In this document: piece after piece, positions 54,790-64,000 of the stretch
How positions within the stretch are numbered: position 1 is the first letter of the stretch
How the letters are laid out: every line of letters begins with the position of its first letter
NCBI RefSeq assembly: GCF_000687475.1
Contig: NC_057319.1
Span: forward strand, 1,240,001-1,304,000
Length of the DNA: 64,000 nucleotides
DNA from: Ustilaginoidea virens
Lineage: Eukaryota > Ascomycota > Sordariomycetes > Hypocreales > Clavicipitaceae
Direction of reading: 5' to 3'
The notes under the pieces: model-generated
Databases searched by the model: none
Told to the model about the DNA's origin: nothing
What the model saw: the letters and a program-made list of their open reading frames with translations, nothing else
Translations under genes and position numbers: made by a program

Positions 54790-57700
54790 ATGGATGAACC
54801 CCCCTTGGCGCAAAAGTAATTACAGAGGCTAGAAATCGGAGCTCGATATCGCGCACTTATCTATCAGAGAAATGATTATGGGTCAATGATCAGCAAAACT
54901 TGCCATCCCAAGTACGTGAACTGCTGTTGGTCTTTTCACCACGGAGCTCTTGGACTAATGCAGACGCGCAGTGGCACAAATTGGAGTACGCGTCCAGGAT
55001 CAAAGCAATATTTCAGTCCATGAAAGCGTTCAACCAACTATCAATGACTCCAAGACGCTGAAGCAGGAACCATATTACTCCAACAAAGGTGTGCATTTTT
55101 GTGCGCTATTGCCCGGCGTTGGAATTAACCTGTCGCGTAGATATTACCATCCTTCATGCTATCGTTTCTTCCGCCCAAGAGAAGTTGGACCAGTCGCCCG
55201 ACCCAAAACCGCTTCCGGCAGCTGTTCTTTTCAAAGCCTACGATGATGTTCTTCCAACGTTTGGACTGGATCCTGATTCGGACCACCACTTATCGGCACT
55301 CGTCTTTCGCATTGGAGGGGAACATGGCAGCGGATCACTCCTAGAAAATTTTCAAGCTATCCTCAAGCGCATGGGAATCGTACTCGAGTTTCGAGATAAT
55401 ATAAGTATATCGGAGCAGTCGCGCTCGTCGACACCGTTATCGTCTCCGCAAAGAGAGTTTATGCGGCCATCACCCCTCAAAGAGCAGAACCCGCGTAATA
55501 ATGACAAGTCTGGGGAAGAACCGCCGCGGGATTACGTGCCGCCAGAAACCTTCAATGCACCGAAGAGAAGCTCTCATGCTCAGACTGACGCTGCCAGAAA
55601 AGCAGTCCCGAATGGCACTTCGACGACGACTCTGCCCGAGCTCCGTTGCCGTGTGCAGTCAACTGCAACTGTCCAACTTGATCACGCGTTGGCCGACCCA
55701 TCAGCCAATGAACTCCTTGCTGCTTCCCCCAATAAGCTCTCAGCGGATCATGATGCCATTGCGAGATTCAGTGACCAGGCTTTGGCTTTGCAAAAGCATA
55801 CGTTAGTCTCTGTCATTGATCGCTGGCGTAACGCTGCGTCAAAGGGCTCAAATGCTGCAGGCCCCAAAGTAGCGGAAATTTTTAATCACAACCTGTTCAA
55901 TTTGAAGCGTCGCAATTTTACCGAGGGCCAGACAACTGCCATGGACAGCCGTTCTCATCCTCTTACCGTCGATGGCAATTCCCTCCAGACTCGATTATTG
56001 CTGGAAGTGAGAGCAGCATCTGACCCGGAATCCCCGGAGCAGGATTCTTTTCTGAGCAGAGCTACTCGAGCGCGCCAAATATTTCTTGCGAGTAAAGTAT
56101 TCAATCGATGGGCCAATCAAACCGCCATCAGACTGGAGCGAGAATACGTCGCCCGGAGGCACATGGTCCGCTTTCGATGCTTCAACAGCTGGAATCATGC
56201 ACCGACATCGGAATCAATGCAAGTGAGCATCCTTCGAGCTACGACCGCTATACGAAAGCTACGACGTACAATAGCCTGCCACGAAGACTGGCTCCACCAG
56301 GCTTCAGCTTTCATCAAGAGGACACACTTACACAGGAAAGCTAGTTACATGCTCAATTATTGGTCCACTGTTATTTTGGCCCGCTCGTTGGTCCAGACAT
56401 CGAACGCGCGGACAAAAGCCGAAGTCGTCACAAACTGGCTGCGGCAGGCGCGAACCAGTCAATCTTTGCATGTCATCGCGGGAAAAATCAGCCAAATCCT
56501 CGAGAGCGGTTGTGTCATCACCAAGTGGATCGGCCACGTTGAGACAAATCAGGCTCGAATAGCTGCGGCACGGAAGCTTGGTTTCATGGTGAAAGCCTCG
56601 TTCTGGCTTCACAAATGGCGGGACCGTACGAGGTTAACCGACCATGCTGAGGCCTGCAGACGACTACAGGCTTTGGATAACTCGAAGCGAGCTTTTCAGA
56701 TTTGGCGTCTGGGGACCCGCCTCGAAGGATTCCAGTGGAAGCTCGCGTGTGCGGCTGTCTCGACTCAAATAGACAAGTGGGTTGCTACCACACGGCTCGA
56801 CGCCGAACAAGAGGCCATTTCCAGTAGGCATCACAAAGCTCAGTCTGCAGTCATTCTCTCGGGCCGGTTGCGGTCAATGGGACAAGGACAGGTGGAACTA
56901 GATCGTTTGGCAGAGCGAGCACAGTGGTACATTCGAGCCACTGGTCTTTTGGATGCTATGCAGAGTTATGCGAAGCACCGGAAGCATGAGGCGAAGTTGG
57001 CGGTTCGGCGATATCTCATGATGAGATATACCGAGAACTCATCGCGGAAAAGGCGTCGCATATTTTATAGCGCACTTGATGATTGGCAGTCTCACGCAAC
57101 AAAGTCGGCAGAAATCGCACGCCTCGTAAACCAACACCGAGCGTCGAGTGTCTTGCGACGAAACACCGCCATCTCTACACGATGGAGACGGCATGCGCTC
57201 CAGATGACAAAACTCCATTCCGTAGCCCTCGATCGCCATGCGCAAAGGCGACTGCATGAGTGGCTAGTCATGTCTGCAGCTGATGACCAGCAGCAAGCCC
57301 GTGCTCTGCAGTCGTGGGCGATGGTGCAACAGCATCAGACGCTGAAGAGATGGACCATATCTACCCTCCAGAGGGGCGGTCAGGCACATTCCGCGAAAGT
57401 AATCCGTCAAAGACACGAACGAGAGTATCGCCACAGATCTCTGCACGGCTGGAAACGAGCGGTAGCCCGATCCAGCAGTGGTGCAGCACCCGTTTTCGAA
57501 CCGCCGTCACCGGCCTTGACAGAGCCGGCCAGCAGCTCACGCAAGTTCACCAAATCATTCCCGACGAGGCGACCGCTTCTGCGGCGATTGGAGGACGAAA
57601 GTACCTTGAGGAGTCTGATGCAAACTCCGTCCCGCTCTACTGGGCTCGTGTTCGCCTCGTCTCAAAACCTTCCTTTCCACATCATGGACTCTGTCGAGGA

Positions 57701-58028
57701 AGGGGAGCGCGAATCCGTGGACTCGGTCAACCTGGATGCCGGTGGTCCATCGAGGCGGAATCAGTCCAGTCGTAGTTTCCGAGCCATTCCCCCCAACCAG
57801 CTGGCTTCGACGACACCCAGAGCCCCGCTGCCCGTTCGCGTCCAGTCGTCTACACGAGATGGTTTGACGACACCCGGACGGCGAGGGCAACAATTCTTTG
57901 CCAAGTCAACACAAACGCAATCCTCTCCCACCAAGAGCGGTCAAGCTGCCCACACACCGTTTACATCTCGCCGGAACAGGATCAAGGAGCTGTTGCAGCC
58001 AACGGTGACCTTTGCCGATAGTGGCTAG
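54790..58028 (+). CDS. SFI1: Spindle pole body protein Sfi1
   Basis: Exons are 54790-54815, 54964-55088 and 55141-58028 (1,012 aa). The 26-nt first exon (MDEPPLAQ) is joined in phase by GTAATT to AATGCAG. Residues about 50-145 form a conserved N-terminal region (DITILHAIVSSAQEKL, LFKAYDDVLPTFGLDPDSD, LVFRIGGEHGSG). From about 220 to 820 there are many degenerate repeats with spaced Trp and hydrophobic residues (VFNRWANQ, CFNSWNHA, MLNYWSTV, AFQIWRLG, ALDDWQSH, RRLHEWLV, SLHGWKRA), typical of the centrin-binding helix of Sfi1. The C-terminus is Ser/Thr/Pro-rich with TP/SP sites that cyclin-dependent kinase could phosphorylate. Sfi1 bridges and duplicates the spindle pole body. Confidence 0.9.
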
Positions 58029-58902
58029 CCAAAGGGTAGCTTCCTGAAATTTCAGCGACATCCTAGCACCCACGTGCCTCGGCTCCTGACGCTGCCCACT
58101 CAACGTCTCTACTGTATCAACGCATGCTGAGACGGGCGATTCGGTTGGGGCTGCGCTCCTCCGCGTGACTCATGCGCACTCTCTTTTCAATAAAGCTGCA
58201 GTCGAAGTTTGATGTCTTGTCGACTTGCGCTGTTCCATGGCTTCTAAACGCATTCTGTTAGAGGCTACGTGATGCTTGCGGTTCTTTGTGCCACAGACAC
58301 TACCACGAAGGATTACGTTGGACTTTTGCAGCTAAATGGATTGAGAACAAATCACAACGCGTCTGGGGACAAGGCGTGTCTCATTCGGCTTGGCCCCTTG
58401 CCATGGTACGAAAAGGGGCGCCGGGTGCCCATTGCAGGTCCCTAGAGGGTCAACCCGTGTAAGGTTACGGAGTGCAGGGCACGTAATTGTCTTCAAGTGC
58501 ACGGGGTACGGACTACTCTGTCCCGCATGAGTCGCTGTCAGACGTGCCTAGTCGCAGTTGCGCGGCAGATGAGTTGCTAGGACCACACCGAACAAGTCAT
58601 GCCAGTGGCTGTTGGTCGCTTCGCACTTGATGCAGGGAGAATCATGGGCTGAGAGGCAACACAGAATATAGCGTCATGAGAAAAGATGGCATGGATGGGT
58701 CTATTACCGGTAGATATGGGTACATGGTGCCTGCTAAAGTACCTCCTATAGTTGACATGTTCAATGACTGGGATTCCTCGATCCCCGCCACATCCTCCCC
58801 CCCCCCCCCCCAAACCCCGGAGGCACGATCATCAGAGTTGGTCAAACCTTGTCTTGTCTTTTCGCTGCCGAAATTGCTCTCGGCCAAAGAAACAAGAACG
58901 AC
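58029..58902. other. Convergent intergenic region of SFI1 and TRS85
   Basis: These 874 bases lie between the two stops. A C12 run occurs at 58799-58810. Only chance ORFs were seen. Confidence 0.45.
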
Positions 58903-61256
58903 TTATTCGAACTCGAGCGCCTGCTGGGAAGCCGAGGCGTCATTGCCGCCCAGAGACTCGCCGCCAAGTGGTGCCGTCGTCAAGGCAGTGATTCCCGCCG
59001 TGACGCTCCGTCTTCTCGACGGCAGAGTTGCAAAAGACTGGCTTTCGACATCGGTACCCGCGCCTTCTTCGTCGTCCTGCACCTTTGCCGACGCCATGTG
59101 GTGCGAGCTGAGCTTCTTGACGAGCTCGAGCTGCAGAGACTTTACGTGTTCTTGCGCGACCTGGAACCGCACGATGCCATTGCTGCGTGGCAGGTTCTCG
59201 TAGATTCTCCGCGTGGCCTCGAGGCACCGCTGCGCGGGGATGTACTTGGCTTGCCGCCACCAAGCCTCGGCCGCCAGGAGGCTCCAGAACGCGGCCTTGC
59301 GAGACCGGCCGCCCCAGCCCCAGCCGCCTGAGCCGCGTTTCGACAGGTAGCAGACGCAAAGGCGCTCCTTGAGCAGCGCCTCGCCGACCGGCCCCAGTAT
59401 TCTGGAGTCGTGCAGGCGCGATCCCCATCCGCCGGCGTCGTCGACGTCTGGGCCGCCTCGCAGACGCAGCAGCTCCAGACCGAGGAGCAGGCACCGAGCG
59501 GCTCCGAGCGGCGCGCTGCAGCGGCTGCTGTACGAGTAAAACGCCGCTTCCAGCATCTGGTCGATGGGTTCTGCGCGAAGCCTGGACGCCGGGGCCCGCG
59601 ACGCGAGCAGCAAGCTCACGGCGGCCATCTCGCTGGCGCCTGCGTGGTATTTCCAGGCCTTTGACTCGCTGAAGTCGCTTCTCAGGAGGTCGTACGTGGA
59701 ATGCGCCAGCTTCCAGTCTCGTAGCATGAATGCGTAGTCGGCAAGCTTCCGCATGATGGCTTCCGCAGAGCACGCGTGGTAGTGGCCGAGACTGTCTAGG
59801 GCGTCCCGCGTGTTGGCGTGGTTTCCCGGCGAGGTTCGCGAGCTGCTCCCGAAGCCAGTCCATTTTCGCGACAGATTCATAAAACGACCAGCAATGCCCC
59901 TTCGGCGGGAGGCAACCTGATCATTCCAGACGGAGACGTGTCGCTCCATGGTGGGGACAATCGACTGCGTAACCATTTCCCGGACAAATGTTCGTATGGC
60001 AGTCGCGTCCGACTCGAAGATGTGTTGTGGAGGTGTCTCCAAATCTTCGTCCCTCTCGCTCTTGTCAATCCTTGCCAGCTCCTCGCCTGCCGATATCCAG
60101 TCGCTGTCGGGAAGGGGTACGCTGTCGTCATCCGTTTCCGCGCTTTTACTGCATCTCAGTCGCAGCAGGTGGCAATGAAAGCCGAGATGGCGCTTCATTT
60201 GTTCGAAAAACCCCATGGATCGAGTGATGTCGTCGTTCTCGTCATCGTGAACCAGGACATAGTATCTGAGATAGTCGTTGTCCACCCAAGGAGGGAAGTG
60301 TTTGTTGGCCTGGGTAGTCTCCGCATACAGCTTCCGCAGCTCTTCAATGGGATTGTCGCTGCGGGAGCTGATGGCAATGACACAAGCGACGGGGTGAGCA
60401 AAAGTCTCTTGCGGCGCAACGGTCGTCTGATACAAGAGGCGCCTCAGATATAGGGAGTAATACGGCGAAGGATGCTCCGTGTCCAGCCCCTGCATCAGGG
60501 CATCTGGCAGATGCAAGGAAGTCTTGGGGAGCGCGGTTTCAGCAAAGGCCAAGTGGCGTTCCACCAAGCTGTCGACTTCCACGAGAGTAGACCTTTCCGA
60601 AGAGCTGCCGTCTCCAACGCCGCCGGGGTCGTCGGTCGCGCAGCTTTGGCGCGAGCTGGACGCGGAAACGTCGTGAGGCTTTGGATTCTCGCCAAATCGC
60701 GTGAATCGGACCGCGAAGTCATCCGTGGTATGGCTCAACCCGTTGCTGTCGCGAATGGTCACTTTGCGCGGGATTCTTTCGCCAAAAGGGCGCAAGAGTT
60801 CCCAAAGACCATGCTGGAACCCCTTTGCCGAAATCAGCGACTCTGTGTCATCAGACGCATATACTGATATGTGCGGGACGAAGGATTGGACGATTTGATG
60901 CAGAGGCTCCGCAGAGGTGGTGTCCGTCGAACTTGCTGGTCCTGGCCCCGGGCTGTGGTCCAACCGAGAGCCAGATAGTATCATGCTGGACGAGTACTGC
61001 CTGGTATGAGATGTTGGGCGCGGAGTGGTCGGCGAAACGGTCGAGGCATATAGAGACGCCGCCGGGAGGTTCGATCTTCTGAGGAAGCGGGTTTTTAGTC
61101 GCGGGTCAGACGACGTTTTCAGGCAGCGGTAAGGGAGTACCTTTCCTTGAATGGCTTTACAGCGGCCGCGTCGGTGGTGACGAGAGAGTCCTGGGTCGGT
61201 TTGCCGAGAGACGCATCTTGTGTAGCCTCTGTCATGTAGGAATGATTCGAAGACAT
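58903..61256 (-). CDS. TRS85: TRAPP complex subunit Trs85 (TRAPPC8)
   Basis: Minus-strand exons are 61256-61141 and 61078-58903 (763 aa). The intron (GTACTC to CCTCAG, 62 nt) joins MSSNHSYM-leader sequence to SLYASTVSPTTPRPTSHTRQYSSSM, after which the conserved part begins: VQSFVPHISVYASDDTESLI, FGERIPRKVTIRDS, SPYYSLYLRRLLYQTT. It continues with HPVACVIAISSRSDNPIEELRKLY and YLRYYVLVHDE-like sequence. Downstream are MRKLADYAFMLRDWKLAHSTYDLLRSDF and later helical repeats. Trs85 gives the TRAPPIII complex its identity, activating the Rab Ypt1 for autophagy and Golgi traffic. The fungal C-terminal half is more basic and variable than the rest. It is divergent from TFG1. Confidence 0.93.
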
Positions 61257-62167
61257 ATATTCCGCATTGGTCAACTCATCCAAGGCCGAGAACTGGTGAG
61301 AGATCAAATGCAAAGTGGCTGAGATCTTGAGAGGGAACGCATATCCGTGAACGCAATTCCTGAGTATTGGGCCGTAAGAGGAACGTGTTTCCGTCGGTTC
61401 GGCGCTGGCATGCGATACATGATAAGAGGCGCCGGCGGAACCATACTGAAGAGGTACCAGGTAGGTACTTTGACGATCCGCCCCGCAGGATGGATGGTTT
61501 CAGCCTACTCCGTATATGCTCCGTAGTACCTTCCCTGTGCAGGTGCCCACTCCCAATCTTAGGTAGGGAGCCGCTATGGACCTGTGGGGCTGACTTGGAT
61601 TTGGAACCTAAGGCAGCTCCCAACTGGTACGTACCCCGTATCTCTTTCACTGTTGAATAGGTAGTCACCTCTTTCACAAACGCGCCTTCACGCATCGTGT
61701 ATTTTTTTCCAACGACAGAAGAAGACCTATTCCGACACGCCTGTCAAGCTTGTTGACGGGTTGATGTACCGCAATACTTTACTTGAGTCTCAGTTCAAAG
61801 CTGGAAATACCCGTTGATGATAAGCCCTTGCCTCCGTCCTCCAAGGCCCAGAATACGTGTCAAGCTATACCGCCATTCCATACTATCGTTTAGAATCTTA
61901 TTACACCTTGTATTGGTCTGAAACATTGCATCAATTCAGTCACCTTGGATCGACGGGGAAACCCTTGCCACTTTTGGTTTGCGCTCAGCGAGCACAGATA
62001 ATCGCGAACCTCAAAACCACTCCGTCACGGTCGAGTCCTCCGCATCACGGCCGCTGCAGAAGGATCTCGCAGCCTGAAGGGCTCGGAAGGGTGACGAAGT
62101 CCGAATATCGGCGCATTCAACGTTGAATATCTTCACAACTAATGCGTGCGCTTCTTGTATCACCACC
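61257..62167. promoter_or_regulatory. Divergent promoter region of TRS85 and TFG1
   Basis: About 910 bases. It includes a GGTACC/AGGTAGGTA patch near 61453-61470, similar to words in the velB/HIS1 region. No supported gene. Confidence 0.4.
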
Positions 62168-64000
62168 ATGACTAACAAGCCCCCCGGCGTCCATCCTGGA
62201 ACTCATCGAAGCCAGGCAGCCAACCCGCTGCGGCCGATGCGCAAAAAGCCGAGGCAGGTAAATCCTCTACTCGCGAACCAAAAAAAAAGACCTGAACAGT
62301 CAGCCTCAAGGCCAATACCTAGTGGTGCTCAGAATCTAGGTCCCGGTGGCGCTATATCAAATAAGGAGGAGCTACGGAAGCAATATGGGGGTTGGTCGGA
62401 AGCACCCCCCCCTCATCCTTTTACAGACATTCCGATAATGACGACTAAAAAATCCTTGCTCGACGGAATTCGATATCATATGATGAAGTTTTCTCAGCCT
62501 CAAGTATCTGACAACTCCGTGGATCCTACTGATCAAACCGAATTCGCTCGACCAGTGACGTTGCACAGAAGAGACGCTCGACAGCCCCATCCAGGAAGAG
62601 CCGTCAAAGAGGAAGAACCCGAGCTACCGCCAGTCGACGAGAAAGAGGTCGAAAGACTAGCCCAGATCAAGGCGGAACGAGAAGCTCAGCGTGCCATAGA
62701 TCAAGCCAAAATCGCGCCGGTAGCCAAGGAAATTCAGCCCAAACGACCTAAAAAACAAAAGGAAGAAAAAACCATGTTCAATCGAGCTCCCAAGACTGAC
62801 GCTGCCAAAAAGGAGTCAGATATTCGCTACGAGGAAGCCTTGCCATGGCATCTTGAAGATGCTGATGGGAAGAACGTGTGGGTGGGAAACTATGTCGCGG
62901 CGCTTTCCGAGGCCAACGTTGCCTTTATGATTGATAAATCCGTCTTTCGTATGGTGCCTTTGGAAAAGTGGTACAAGTTCACCTCCAAACCGCCGTTCCA
63001 ACCCTTTACCATTGATCAGGCCGAAGCGTTTATGAACAGAAAGGTGGATGTTGGGAGGTGGGTGATGAAAGACGAGGAAAAGAAAATGGGACAAAACGAT
63101 CTAGAAGCGACCCGAAAGCTACTCTATGGACGTGGTCAAATGATCAAAGCCGAAAGCGATACTTTCAAGGCAGCGTCGCGTTCAGAGAAACTTGACCACG
63201 ACGAGCTAGATGTATCCGGGGACGAGTTTCAAGACGATGATGAGACGCCCTATCTTGAACGCATGGACGACGACGATGCCAAGGAGTCCAAGGAGCGCAT
63301 ACGCCGCGAGCAATTGGGGGCAAACTTGTTTGGAGACGGTGACGAGCGGGGAGTTGACAAGGAGCTTCAAGAGCAATTGCGAGAGGAACTGGAACGACAA
63401 AAATATGGCAAGAGTACGAAGAAGGCCCTGATTAAGCGGGATCGAGAAGACATTTACGCAAGCGATGATTCTGAAGACAAACCTTGGAGCAGTTCGGTTT
63501 GTGTCCTCTTGCGGCTTGTAGTTTTGTCACACTTCTTGTCTCCTAACCAATACCATCCTAGTCTGACGAAGAATCAAGTGACGACGAGGAAGACGACAAG
63601 AAAGATGGAGATGCCAAAGAGGCTCACGGCGATTCAAAAGACAAGACGAAAGCGGCAGTGAACCCCAAGGGATCGTCGACGCCACAGGGCAAGCAGAAAC
63701 AAAGTGACCTCGCGAAGCCCACGAAATCCTTGAAAAGAGCTGGGTCACCAACTCTGTCTGAATCGAGCGGAAATGAGTCGAGTCGCAAAAAGATGAAGAA
63801 AACTCCCGCAACAACCTCCATGAACCAGATGGGCACATCTTCCTCCCAATCCAACAGCGCGGCTCGCCGAAGCAAGGGCAGCCACGGGCCCGGCAGCGAC
63901 GGAGAAGCAACGGGTGCAGAGATGTCGGACAGTTCGTTTGTTCCGAGGAAGCCGGTCAAGTTAATGGGCGGCAGTGGCCGAGGGACGCCATCAGCATCAA
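62168..64000 (+). CDS. TFG1: TFIIF alpha subunit (Rap74/Tfg1), 3' end beyond window
   Basis: Exons are 62168-63496 and 63562 onward, open at the right edge. The start ATG at 62168 has an ACCACC context; the frame upstream has no ATG. The intron (GTTTGT, branch CCTAACC, CCTAG) lies in the acidic-Ser region. Residues about 225-330 match the TFIIF-alpha dimerisation core: ALPWHLEDADGKNVWVGNY, VAFMIDKSVFRMVPLEKWYKF and FTIDQAEAFMNRKVDVGRW. An acidic and charged middle follows (DHDELDVSGDEFQDDDETPYLERMD). The final visible part is Ser/Lys-rich before a C-terminal winged-helix domain expected beyond the edge. TFIIF escorts RNA polymerase II into the preinitiation complex and stimulates elongation. 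Confidence 0.92.

Noticed and set aside
55089..55140. SFI1 starting at a GTG at 55089
   Set aside because: This stretch is an intron (GTGTGC to GCGTAG). Two in-phase upstream exons lead back to an ATG at 54790.
1..64000. Secondary-metabolite cluster or transposable element
   Set aside because: No polyketide or peptide synthetase, terpene cyclase, P450, transposase, reverse transcriptase or long terminal repeat was seen on either strand. VelB is a regulator, not a cluster member.

Overview
The window is a gene-dense stretch of nuclear DNA from a filamentous ascomycete (Pezizomycotina, most likely Sordariomycetes and probably Hypocreales). The evidence is the set of fungal genes (velvet regulator VelB, HymA/Mo25, high-affinity Ca2+ channel CCH1, DUF3602 repeat protein), short GT-AG introns (mostly 45-170 nt) with CTAAC-type branch sites and frequent tiny terminal exons, and a tRNA-Pro with an intron after position 37. 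I see no bacterial, viral or transposon gene and no biosynthetic cluster.

Layout. 0-10 kb: a secreted pepsin-fold protein without recognisable catalytic motifs (minus, cut by the left edge), a GT8 glycosyltransferase, tRNA-Pro(AGG), a multi-span HGSNAT/DUF1624-type membrane protein, and a GTPBP1/2-like GTPase. 9.7-20 kb: EMC6, uroporphyrinogen decarboxylase (HEM12), a DUF3602 protein, VelB, and ATP phosphoribosyltransferase (HIS1). 20.9-38 kb: the 2,109-residue calcium channel CCH1, a DDT/PHD chromatin protein, an HMG-box regulator of the Ste11/FMF-1 type, EMC5, and the meiotic MutS homologue MSH5, which carries an in-frame TAG. 38.9-43 kb: a cysteine-rich GPI-type surface protein, a conserved protein of unknown function, and a 1.8-kb gene-free block full of microsatellites. 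43.3-54 kb: PP2A B subunit CDC55, SWI/SNF subunit SNF12/SSR3, HymA/Mo25 and cytosolic Ile-tRNA synthetase. 54-64 kb: a twin-Cx9C complex I assembly factor, SFI1, TRAPP subunit Trs85 and TFIIF-alpha (TFG1, cut by the right edge).

Most genes are unlinked housekeeping functions (haem, histidine, translation, transcription, ER membrane insertion, trafficking, spindle pole), plus developmental regulators (VelB, HymA, HMG-box) and one meiotic gene. Divergent pairs share compact promoter regions. The main things to follow up are the TAG in MSH5, the very long A/T homopolymers (19-39 nt) inside introns of at least six genes, a GC-AG intron needed in hymA, the degenerate aspartic-protease fold, an ATGA frame break at the start of the GPI protein, and the microsatellite block at 40-43 kb. 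I found no convincing new multi-gene system. Exon coordinates were worked out by hand from splice signals, phase and remembered family conservation, without alignments.
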